A DNA stretch of 64,000 bases, taken from Halovivax limisalsi. Lineage in GTDB: Archaea > Halobacteriota > Halobacteria > Halobacteriales > Natrialbaceae. Each line of letters opens with the position of its first letter. The first letter of the stretch is position 1. The translations under genes and the position numbers were made by a program. The stretch is taken from NCBI RefSeq assembly GCF_023093535.1, contig NZ_CP095757.1, positions 1,860,001-1,924,000 on the forward strand, read 5' to 3'. The notes beneath the pieces are model-generated. The model had not been told where the DNA came from, made no database searches, and was given only the letters and a program-made list of their open reading frames with translations. Of the stretch, positions 54,957-62,846 are shown piece by piece.

Positions 54957-57583
54957 AGTTCGTCGTAGAGGGCGGTGACGTCGTCGTAGTCGATCCGGCC
55001 GTTCTCGTTGAAGTCGAAGGCGTCCTCGTTGAGCTGAACGGCGTCGTCCTCCAAGTGTTCGAACAGCGTGACGACGTCGTCGTAGTCCAGGCGGCCGTTC
55101 CCGTTGACGTCCTCGAACAGCCCGTCTCCGTCCGGATCGGTCGGCGCACCGATCCCGCCCGGGTCGTCGCCGATCGGCGGTGGCCCGACGATCACGACGC
55201 CGGGTCGCCGACCCGGCTCGATCGCCCGGCCGGCATCGTCGTCGAACGCGTTGACGTCGACGGTGACGTCCGTCGTCCCCGTCTCCACTCCCTCGAATTC
55301 GATGGTGGCGAGCGTCGTTTCGCCCGCACCGGGGTCGATCATTTCGTCGATGTCCGCGAATCGAAACGCGACGGTGGCGCCCTCCCCGCCGATGACGGGC
55401 TCCGACGTGAGTTCGAACGCGTCGGCGTACGACGCGTCGGTGATCCTCGCGACCGACGGATGCTCGACGGTGACGGTGACCCGCCCGCCGGAGAGGCCGT
55501 CCGGCAGCGACGAGACGGTCACCGCCAGTTCGCCCGTCGCGCCGTGGCCGACGGCGAGCGAGCCGGCATCGACGGTGGCCGGCGGCTCGTACACCCACAT
55601 GGCGTCGTTCGGGTACGAGCGACCGAAGCTTCCCTTGTCCTCACACAGCAAGAGTCGACCGTCATCCAGCGCGTAGACGTTGTCGACGTTGATGAGCGAG
55701 ACGTCCTGGAGCGAGCCTGGATCGCTCGGATTCGGGCCGACGACGACCGGTTCGAGGCGGTCGACGTCGTACTCGGGCCCGAGTTCGGCCCGGTAGAGGA
55801 CGCCCGTATCGACCTCGTCGAATCGCAGGTCGCCGCGCTCGTCGGTCATGTACCCGCCGAGCGACGAGATACCGAAGTAGACGTAGTCGCCGGGACCGGC
55901 GTCGTCGACGGCGTCGATACCCTCCGCCTTGTTGAACTCGACGGTGGCGCCGATCTCCTTGGCCGCGGCCCGCGTCTCGAGGAACGGCACCCGGCGGAGG
56001 GATTCGTCGACGTCGTCCGGGCCCCGTTCGTCGTACTGGCCGGCCCACTCGACTATCTCTTCGTCGGTGACGTAGTCCTGGTTGCCCTCGATCGCGACCG
56101 CCTCGTCGGCTTCGCGGAGCGCCCCTTCGAGGTCCTCCTCCCAATCGGTCTCCGCGTGCGTCTCGAGGTAGTCAACCTGCGTCACGTCGTCGTAGTCGGC
56201 GATCCAGGACTCGATCTCCCCGTTGCTCGCGGTACCGAGTTCGAGCCACTCGACGTCGAGGTCGATCTCTCCGACGGCGCCCTCGCCGTCCTCGGTGGCC
56301 TGCATGGCGTACAGCGTCCCGCGGACGTCGGCCCGGTCGTCGTAACTCGGGATCGGCTCCTCGGCGACGAACTTGTAGATGCCCTTGGCCCCGCCGTCCG
56401 AGGACAGGTAGACGGTGCGCTCGTCGGGCATGACTTCGGGGCACTCCCAGGCGGCGCGGCCGAAGACGTGGTGCTTGACCGGCACGGGTTCGTCGCTCGC
56501 CGGGTTCGTGACTTCGACGATCTTACCGTAGCGATACCGGTTCGGGAAGGGACCGTCGATCGGCGTCGCGGTGTTCTCGCCGTCAGATCGGTCGATCGGA
56601 TCGGCGCCGAGGTAGTACGCCAGCTTCTCGACGCCGCTGTTGGCCCAGATCCCCATCGGGTTCCAGGCGTCGTCGCCGAATATGTCTTCGAGCGAAGCGG
56701 GAACCTCGGTCAGGTTCGGGCGATTGAAGAACTCGCTCCCGCCTCGCAGGCCGACCCCGCTTTCGGCCGCGACGATGTCTCCCACCGTCGCCAGCCCGTT
56801 CACGCGCGGGTGGCCGTAGTCCTCTTCGGCGGACAGCGGCGTCCCCCACGGACTCAGGTCGCCGTAACAGTTGATCTTCGTCCCGCCGATTTCGCGGAAC
56901 GCCGGCGTGTTCTCGAGTTCCATCGCTCCGTCGAGATCGGCCGTCCAGGAGCCCGATTCGTCGCGACTGAGCGGCGTCCGCGTGATACAGCCGGGCGTCG
57001 TCTCGTTGTTCGTAAAGAGATAACCCTCGGTCCCGGCGTCGTCCGTGGCCACGAAGAAGTTCATGTCGGGATTGTAGCCGACCGACTCGTAACTCTCGCC
57101 GACGAGGTCCGCGACGTCCGTTCCGTCTGGCGTCTGGGGGTGCCCCCATCGTTCGCTTCCGCCGTTTATCTCTTCGCCTTCCTGAGCGAGGTACGTAAAG
57201 TCGCCGCCCGCCGATTGCACCCGTCCCCGTTCGGCCTCCGTCTGGGGTGGTTCGAGTTCCTCGAAGTCGCTGTTCGATCCGTCGAGTTCGAACTGGAACC
57301 CCTCGAACACGCCGATGCCGGCCCGGTCGAACGGCGCCGGGTTGTCGCGACTCGGGTGCTGGACGCTGAAGACCAGCTCACCCGTCTCGAAGACGAAGGG
57401 ACCCGTCACCTCCGCACCGCGGGCCGTGGTCAGAAAGCGCTTCAACCGCCCGTTCACGAACGGTGCCGCGGGCGTCTCGTGTTCCTCCGGCCGGTCGCTG
57501 GCTGCCACCGAGCCGATCGTGCCCGATCCGATCGCGGCCACCGTCGACGTTGCGAGCAGACTGCGTCTGGTGAATTCCACCAT
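54953..57583 (-). CDS. PhoX-like (DUF839) exported protein with cohesin-like and dockerin modules
   Basis: An 876-residue secreted protein. A Tat signal (FTRRSLLATS) occupies residues 1-28. Residues about 30-640 match the PhoX/DUF839 beta-propeller family of calcium/iron alkaline phosphatases, including NCYGDLSPWGTPLSAEEDYG and VKHHVFGRAAWE. Residues about 677-799 form a cohesin-like sandwich. Residues 816-876 are a dockerin: two calcium-binding loops, DVNGNGRLDYDDV and DFNENGRIDYDDV, each followed by a helix. Phosphatase activity is likely but not certain, since DUF839 members vary. The dockerin could bind the cohesin of the next gene, with which it overlaps by 4 bp. A strong TATA box precedes it. 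Confidence 0.85.
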   Translation of the reverse strand: MVEFTRRSLLATSTVAAIGSGTIGSVAASDRPEEHETPAAPFVNGRLKRFLTTARGAEVTGPFVFETGELVFSVQHPSRDNPAPFDRAGIGVFEGFQFELDGSNSDFEELEPPQTEAERGRVQSAGGDFTYLAQEGEEINGGSERWGHPQTPDGTDVADLVGESYESVGYNPDMNFFVATDDAGTEGYLFTNNETTPGCITRTPLSRDESGSWTADLDGAMELENTPAFREIGGTKINCYGDLSPWGTPLSAEEDYGHPRVNGLATVGDIVAAESGVGLRGGSEFFNRPNLTEVPASLEDIFGDDAWNPMGIWANSGVEKLAYYLGADPIDRSDGENTATPIDGPFPNRYRYGKIVEVTNPASDEPVPVKHHVFGRAAWECPEVMPDERTVYLSSDGGAKGIYKFVAEEPIPSYDDRADVRGTLYAMQATEDGEGAVGEIDLDVEWLELGTASNGEIESWIADYDDVTQVDYLETHAETDWEEDLEGALREADEAVAIEGNQDYVTDEEIVEWAGQYDERGPDDVDESLRRVPFLETRAAAKEIGATVEFNKAEGIDAVDDAGPGDYVYFGISSLGGYMTDERGDLRFDEVDTGVLYRAELGPEYDVDRLEPVVVGPNPSDPGSLQDVSLINVDNVYALDDGRLLLCEDKGSFGRSYPNDAMWVYEPPATVDAGSLAVGHGATGELAVTVSSLPDGLSGGRVTVTVEHPSVARITDASYADAFELTSEPVIGGEGATVAFRFADIDEMIDPGAGETTLATIEFEGVETGTTDVTVDVNAFDDDAGRAIEPGRRPGVVIVGPPPIGDDPGGIGAPTDPDGDGLFEDVNGNGRLDYDDVVTLFEHLEDDAVQLNEDAFDFNENGRIDYDDVTALYDEL

Positions 57584-57616
57584 GCACGTCAGTCGAGTAC
57601 TCATCACCGTATTACA

Positions 57617-57624
57617 TTTTATAA
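57617..57624 (-). promoter_or_regulatory. TATA box of the PhoX-dockerin gene
   Basis: The minus strand reads TTATAAAA within an AT-rich 30-bp patch, 34-41 bp before the ATG at 57583. This predicts a leader of about 10 nt. Confidence 0.6.
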
Positions 57625-57763
57625 TATTGATATATTCGGCCAGGGACGAAGCGGTGTGGGACAACCTGACTCAATACTGGCCCGGTCGATACATACCACG
57701 CAATAGACGGTGGAATCAACAGGGCGAGATATGTGGAAGTGAATTGGGACTTCGTGAAAAAAG

Positions 57764-57900
57764 TGGATGTGAGTGGGAATTCGAGGGGAGTGGGTGGGAT
57801 GGGGTGTGAGTGGAGATTCGAGGGGAGTGGGTGGGATGGGGTGTGAGTGGAGATTCGAGGGGAGTGGGTGGGAATTCGGGGGGATGGGGTGTGAGTAGGG
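57764..57900. repeat. 37-bp G-rich tandem repeat with G-quadruplex motifs
   Basis: Two full 37-bp units start at 57780 and 57817 (TTCGAGGGGAGTGGGTGGG at the left of each). A third, at 57854, is shortened to 21 bp, and a degenerate copy follows at 57875; a partial copy precedes the first. Each unit holds GGGG-AGT-GGG-T-GGG-AT-GGGG, a textbook four-tract quadruplex motif on the plus strand. The period is not a multiple of three. No CRISPR-like spacers exist. Confidence 0.85.
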
Positions 57901-57935
57901 GATGGGTGGAAGCGTGTGAGTGACCAATTCGGTCG

Positions 57936-58355
57936 TTACTCGTTCGCCGCTTCGTCGGCGGACGCTCGAATCGAGTCGGCACGGCGACGAACCCAATCAC
58001 AGTAGCGCTCAATTTCCGCCGGCGTGGTGCCGTAGAACGACGCCACCCAGTTCGTGTCGGCCCAGGGAGCGCTCACGAGGTAGGCCGCCATCGTGTCTTT
58101 GCCGGCCTGCACGATCTCCGGTGGGACGCCGCGATCACCCGTCCCGGCCTCGACGAACCCGTTCACGTCGAAGTAGACGTCCGCGTACAATCGCACATCG
58201 TCGAGCGACTCGAACGTGATCTCGGCGTGGTCGGGAGCGACGAATCGATACCGATCGGTCTCTGCGTCCGTGTCGCGTTCGACGATGGCGATCCCGAAGC
58301 CGTACGATTCCACGGTCGATTCGGTCGAGTCGTCAGTGGCTGGCACCGTGGCCAT
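57936..58355 (-). CDS. Conserved-looking hypothetical protein
   Basis: A 139-residue acidic protein with a beta-rich first half (YGFGIAIVERDTD, ITFESLDDVRLYADV) and a helical second half ending in a Tyr-Cys-Asp-Trp patch (IERYCDWVRRRAD). No membrane segment, signal or known motif is seen. A TATA-like CTATTATAAACC about 35 bp before the ATG supports the start and expression. Confidence 0.65.
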   Translation of the reverse strand: MATVPATDDSTESTVESYGFGIAIVERDTDAETDRYRFVAPDHAEITFESLDDVRLYADVYFDVNGFVEAGTGDRGVPPEIVQAGKDTMAAYLVSAPWADTNWVASFYGTTPAEIERYCDWVRRRADSIRASADEAANE

Positions 58356-58448
58356 GGTGGTCGAGGCGAGACCCGAGGGGGTAATGGTTTATAATAGCCC
58401 TATGTACCGCTCCAGAGCCAGCCGTTGGGAGACGTTCTCCACCGCATC

Positions 58449-60092
58449 TCAGCTGTCGAGGAGTGACCGACCCGTCATCTCCGACGGTCGATCGAGCCCG
58501 ATCAGCGAGAGGAGCGTCGGTGCGAGATCGGCGAGCGTCCCGCCCTCGCGGATCGACCGCTCGCCGTTCCCACCGTCGCGATCGAGGTAGATGACGGGCA
58601 CGTCGTTCAGCGTGTGGGCCGTGTGCGGATCGTCGGCCGTCCCCATGTCGTCCGCGTTGCCGTGGTCTGCGGTTATCAGCGTGCGGGCGCCCGCCTCCGC
58701 CAGCGCCCCGACGAGGCGACCGAGCTGCTCGTCCACCGCCTCGACCGCGGCGACCGCCGCGTCGAAGTCGCCGGTGTGGCCGACCATATCCGGGTTCGCG
58801 TAGTTGAGCACGAGGACGTCCGGATCGTCCGCCCGGATGCGCTCGATCGCCGCGTCGGTGACCTGGCGGGCGCTCATTTCGGGCTGCTCGTCGTAGGTCG
58901 GAACGTCCGGACTGCGGACGATCTCCCGGCGCTCGCCGTCGAACTCGACCTCGCGGCCGCCGTTTAAGAAGTACGTGACGTGGGCGTACTTCTCCGACTC
59001 GGCGATCCGCAGTTGCGTCTTCTCCGAATCGGCCAGCACCTCGCCGAGGACGTTCTCCGGCTGGTGGGGCGGGTAGGCCACGGACAGATCGAACGTCCTG
59101 TCGTATTCGGTCAGCATCACGACCGCGGCGTCGGGCGGTGACGTCTCGATTTCGGGCGACCAGTCGCCCGGTCGGATATCGGCCAGCATCCTGGTCAGCT
59201 GCCGCGCGCGATCGGCCCGGAAGTTGAACCAGACGACCGCGTCGCCGTCCTCGAGCGCCGGTCCGCCGTCGATCAGCGTGGGTTCGACGAACTCGTCCGT
59301 CTCGCCCCGGTCGTAGGACGCCTCGACGGCGTCGACCGCCGACGCGGCGCGGTAGTCGGCCTCCCGGTTCGCGATGGCGTCGTACGCGCGCTTCGTTCGT
59401 GCCCAGTTCTGATCGCGATCCATGGCGTAGTATCGCCCGGTGACGGTCGCGACGCGGCCGGTTCCCTGCTCGTCGATCACGTCCTCGAGCGTCGCGAGGT
59501 ACTCGCGTCCGCCGGTCGGCGAGGTGTCCCGGCCGTCCGTGATCGCGTGCGTGACGGCCTCGACGCCGCGGTCGGCGGCGAGTTCGATCAGCGCGTGGAG
59601 GTGGGCCTGATCGGAGTGGACGCCGCCGTCGCTGACGAGGCCGAGGAAGTGAACGCGGCCCCCGTGCTCGCGGGCGGACGCGAACGCGCCGTCGATCGCC
59701 TCGTTCTCGCCGAGTTCGCCGGATGCGATGTCGTCGGTGATCCGGGTGTACTCCTGGTCGACGACCCGACCGGCGCCGATCGTGAGGTGGCCGACCTCGC
59801 TGTTGCCCATCTGGCCAGTTGGCAGGCCGACGGTCCGGCCTTTCGCCTCGAGTTTCCCGACCGCCCCGCGGGTCGTCAGCTCCTCGAAGACGGGCGTGTT
59901 CGCCGCGGCGACGGCGTTGCGACCGGCGTCCTCGGCCCGCTCGGAGCCGACCCCCGGTTCCGTCACCGTTCCGTCGATCGGTTCGGATCCTGCGGACGAT
60001 CCCGTCGTCCGTCCGTCGGCCGACAGTCGGTCGCACAACGGGTCGCCGTCGCCCAGGCCCCAGCCGTCGAGCACGATCAGCGCCGCGTCCAT
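58449..60092 (-). CDS. gpmI: 2,3-bisphosphoglycerate-independent phosphoglycerate mutase
   Basis: Glycolytic and gluconeogenic enzyme interconverting 2- and 3-phosphoglycerate, with two manganese ions. The product has 547 residues from ATG 60092. The phosphorylated Ser is Ser98 in QMGNSEVGHL; in bacterial enzymes it is near residue 62, so about 35 residues are added between LDGWGLGDGD and the AANTPVF block. The added stretch is Ser/Gly/Glu-rich and looks disordered. The other metal motifs (NYANPDMVGHTG, TADHGNAD) are intact. Confidence 0.93.
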   Translation of the reverse strand: MDAALIVLDGWGLGDGDPLCDRLSADGRTTGSSAGSEPIDGTVTEPGVGSERAEDAGRNAVAAANTPVFEELTTRGAVGKLEAKGRTVGLPTGQMGNSEVGHLTIGAGRVVDQEYTRITDDIASGELGENEAIDGAFASAREHGGRVHFLGLVSDGGVHSDQAHLHALIELAADRGVEAVTHAITDGRDTSPTGGREYLATLEDVIDEQGTGRVATVTGRYYAMDRDQNWARTKRAYDAIANREADYRAASAVDAVEASYDRGETDEFVEPTLIDGGPALEDGDAVVWFNFRADRARQLTRMLADIRPGDWSPEIETSPPDAAVVMLTEYDRTFDLSVAYPPHQPENVLGEVLADSEKTQLRIAESEKYAHVTYFLNGGREVEFDGERREIVRSPDVPTYDEQPEMSARQVTDAAIERIRADDPDVLVLNYANPDMVGHTGDFDAAVAAVEAVDEQLGRLVGALAEAGARTLITADHGNADDMGTADDPHTAHTLNDVPVIYLDRDGGNGERSIREGGTLADLAPTLLSLIGLDRPSEMTGRSLLDS

Positions 60093-60227
60093 GCGCGAAC
60101 GGACTCCATCGCCGACCAACTAGCTATCGCTCTCGCCGCGGTTCGATCGGGGCGGCGGGGAAACGGCGAGCGGGGTGGCCGGTCGGCCACCGCGAAGCTT
60201 TTGGCGGTGCCGTCGGATGGGCGAGTC

Positions 60228-61511
60228 ATGACGCTCGATCCGGTTCACTTCGACGGCATCGCGCGGCTCGCGCGACGGATCGACCACGGCGCCTCGGAAC
60301 GGGATCACCGGGCGTTCGCGGAGACGGTCTGGGAGTCGTTTCTCGACCCGCTCGCCGACGATGGCAGGGTCGTGATCGAACCGGTCGACGACGTCTCCCG
60401 GCACCTCGTCGACGTCGAAGACGTCGCGCTGATCGATCGGCCGTTCCCCACCGAGCACGGACTCGACGCCGGGACGATCAACCCGACGACGTTTCGCAAC
60501 GGCCTCGTGATCGACGTCGCGCAGGCGGCGATGGCCGCGACGCCGACCGACCTCGACCTCCACCGCTCGCGGACGGTCGTCGCATCGGTCCACTCGAACG
60601 ACCGGACGGCGTCGGTCGACGACCGCTGGGAGACCTTCGACGAGAGCTACAGCCGATCGCGCGCGATCCAGGTTCCGCGGTTGCCCCGGTTCGCGGAGGG
60701 AATCGTCCACGCGCTCGCGCTCTACCTGGCCGAGAGCGAACACGCCCGCGAGCACGCCGGCGAGGTCTCCGATCTGCTCGTCCTCGACGGGCCGCTCTAC
60801 CCGCGCGGGATCCTCCGCTGGAACGACCAGCACCCGGAGCTGGCGGATCTGCTGGTGACCGACCAGCAGCCCCGGGACGTCCTCGAGAACTACGTCAGGC
60901 TCGTCGAGTCGTTCGTCGAGCGCGACGTCCCGCTGGTCGGTTTCGTGAAGAACCCCGCGAGTCGGGTCATCTCGCGGACCGTGGCGAAGCAGGGCGAGGC
61001 GGCTCCGTGGGCGGACGACACCGCGTTTTTCACCCGCGTCCTCGAACGCGGCGAGTTCGTCGACGACGTCGACGGAACCCGCTGGGAGCGAGCCACCGAC
61101 GCGCTCACCTACACCGGCTGGTTCCGCTCGCGAGGCGGCGTCGACGCCCCGCTCTCGGCCGCGGGCGACGCGCTCGGCGTCGAACGCGAACTCGACCCGG
61201 CGCTGTACGAGGTCACCTTCTTCGTCGTCTACGACCCGCGGACGGACCTCTGTTATCGCGTCGAGGCGCCGTACGCGTTCACGCGCGACGCGGATCGCCG
61301 GGACGCGCTCGCCAGGCAGTTGCTCGCCGACGTCGCGACCGCGCAGGGGCCGCCCGGCGTCGTCGAGAAAGCCGACGAACTGGCTCGCATCAGCGCCGCG
61401 GAGAAACACTCCCTGCGGGAGACGTTCGAGGACCGGTTCGAGACGACCAGCCAGCGCGACTACGACGACCACCGGTGGGGCGGCGCCGAGCCGCCGACCT
61501 TCGACGGCTGA
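60228..61511 (+). CDS. nurA: DNA repair nuclease NurA
   Basis: A 5'-3' nuclease that, with HerA, resects DNA double-strand breaks for recombination. The product has 427 residues. Conserved acidic patches of the NurA fold appear as DVAQAAM (Asp96) and VLDGPLYPRG (Asp187), with RVISRTVAK and a final aromatic segment YDDHRWGG. Haloarchaeal NurA proteins are divergent from the Sulfolobus enzyme, and the assignment rests on this pattern plus herA 1.3 kb downstream. Start is ATG 60228. Confidence 0.82.
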   Translation: MTLDPVHFDGIARLARRIDHGASERDHRAFAETVWESFLDPLADDGRVVIEPVDDVSRHLVDVEDVALIDRPFPTEHGLDAGTINPTTFRNGLVIDVAQAAMAATPTDLDLHRSRTVVASVHSNDRTASVDDRWETFDESYSRSRAIQVPRLPRFAEGIVHALALYLAESEHAREHAGEVSDLLVLDGPLYPRGILRWNDQHPELADLLVTDQQPRDVLENYVRLVESFVERDVPLVGFVKNPASRVISRTVAKQGEAAPWADDTAFFTRVLERGEFVDDVDGTRWERATDALTYTGWFRSRGGVDAPLSAAGDALGVERELDPALYEVTFFVVYDPRTDLCYRVEAPYAFTRDADRRDALARQLLADVATAQGPPGVVEKADELARISAAEKHSLRETFEDRFETTSQRDYDDHRWGGAEPPTFDG

Positions 61512-61567
61512 CGCCGGCCCGGGCGGCGCCCGACAGCTTTTCTCCGCTGAGACCGTACCGGTGGACG

Positions 61568-61915
61568 ATGCTCCAGGTCCACGGCCGCGCGGGGGAGACC
61601 GAACTCACCGGGACGATCTACGAACGCGGTGAGGACGCCCCGACGTTCAGCGGCGCGCCCGACGGCAACGCGGCGTACGTCTGGATCTGCGACGAATTTT
61701 ACGAGGTCGAGAGCGGGGGTTCGCGCCTCGAACTCGACGGGCGCGCGCTCAACGTCGCGTTCGAGTCCCCGCTCCCGCGAGGGTTCGACACGAAGGAACG
61801 CGCGATCGCGGCCGCGAAGGAACACGTCCGGACCCAGTTCGCGCGCATCGGCGTCGACCCCGACGCCGTCGACGTCACCGTCGACTCCAGTCCCGACGCG
61901 GCGGCGTCGGTCTGA
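61568..61915 (+). CDS. DUF7113 family protein
   Basis: A 115-residue acidic protein with a beta-hairpin-rich first half (TELTGTIYERGEDAPTF, AYVWICDEFYEVESG) and a C-terminal helix (KERAIAAAKEHVRTQFARIG). It matches the haloarchaeal DUF7113 pattern; function is unknown. It lies between nurA and herA on the same strand, 56 bp after nurA, so a role in end resection is possible by context only. Confidence 0.75.
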   Translation: MLQVHGRAGETELTGTIYERGEDAPTFSGAPDGNAAYVWICDEFYEVESGGSRLELDGRALNVAFESPLPRGFDTKERAIAAAKEHVRTQFARIGVDPDAVDVTVDSSPDAAASV

Positions 61916-62033
61916 CTGAGACCGGTGACGACGACTGACACCGTCGTAGGGGGTTTCGGCGCGGGCGCGCAGAGGTCCGATTGTCACGGCCATCGTGTGG
62001 TGACCTTTTGGTCCCTGCTGGTGTACCTGTCCC

Positions 62034-62684
62034 ATGCGACCGGATCGACGCGTTCGCGGTCGGGAGCCGGCGGCCGATCCGTCGGATTCGGTCGACGCGT
62101 CGCGACTCCTGGCTTCCCCGCGCCGCGTCGCAATACTCGAAGTGCTGACCGAGGCCGAGGGTCCGATGTCCGTCGCCGAGCTGGCCCGTCGTGTCGTCGC
62201 CGGGGAGCGATCGGCGACCGCGACGTCGATCGACGACCGCGACGTCCACCGGCTGGCCATCTCGCTTCGACACGCGCACCTGCCGAGGCTCGCCTCGTAC
62301 TCGGTCGTCGACTGGGACCGCGACGAGTCGGTGGTGGGGCTGTCGGACGACGCGACGCCGCCCCGGCTACCGGTCGATCCGACCGACGTCTCCACCCCCG
62401 CCTTCGCCAGACTGTTCCGGACGCTGTCCCAGCCGCGACGGCGCCTCGTGCTGGCGGCGCTGGGGGCGCGGGAGACGCCCCTCTCGCTCGATGAACTCGC
62501 GAGGGACGTCGCTGCGGCCGAAACGGCCCGAGAACCGGACTCGGTTTCGGCACCCACCGTCGACCGGATTCGGATCTCGCTCGTCCACTCGCACCTCCCG
62601 GCGCTCTCCGCCGCCGACGTTGTCACGTACGACGAGGCGAGCGGACTCGTCGACGCGGTACCCCACGACGGCGACGTGGAGTGA
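62034..62684 (+). CDS. Twin winged-helix protein (DUF7344-like)
   Basis: A 216-residue protein made of two related winged-helix domains. The first is about residues 24-90 (LLASPRRVAILEVL, RDVHRLAISLRHAHLP), the second about 124-200 (LFRTLSQPRRRLVL, VDRIRISLVHSHLPAL). Each ends in the same His-x-His-Leu-Pro box. DUF7344 modules usually occur singly as DNA-binding regulators; here two are fused. It sits just upstream of herA and may regulate the locus. Confidence 0.75.
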   Translation: MRPDRRVRGREPAADPSDSVDASRLLASPRRVAILEVLTEAEGPMSVAELARRVVAGERSATATSIDDRDVHRLAISLRHAHLPRLASYSVVDWDRDESVVGLSDDATPPRLPVDPTDVSTPAFARLFRTLSQPRRRLVLAALGARETPLSLDELARDVAAAETAREPDSVSAPTVDRIRISLVHSHLPALSAADVVTYDEASGLVDAVPHDGDVE

Positions 62685-62846
62685 CCGGATGGGACGTCGC
62701 GACGAGGGACCGCGGTGGTCGTGGGAGCGACTGTCCTGTCGCGCTCTCCGTCGCTTCAGGCATGGGTTACCGGGTCGGCCGCTCGTCTGACGAGCGTCTG
62801 CCGGCGAGGGGAAACGTGTTTGAACGCGGAGTCTGACAGTGTTGGT

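Larger units (their letters stand above)
57584..57935. other. Intergenic region with promoter and G-rich minisatellite
   Basis: 352 bp between the PhoX-dockerin gene (leftward) and the 139-residue gene. It starts with the PhoX promoter and continues with the 37-bp G-rich tandem repeat. Open frames here are proline-rich on one strand and change frame at each repeat, so they are not genes. Confidence 0.6.

Noticed and set aside
57764-57900. CRISPR-like repeat array
   Set aside because: The 37-bp units are directly adjacent with no unique spacers, and no cas gene is in the window.
57619-58012. Proline-rich open frames on the minus strand
   Set aside because: They exist only because of the G-rich repeat; a 37-bp period shifts frame at each unit, and the products lack the acidic character of haloarchaeal proteins.
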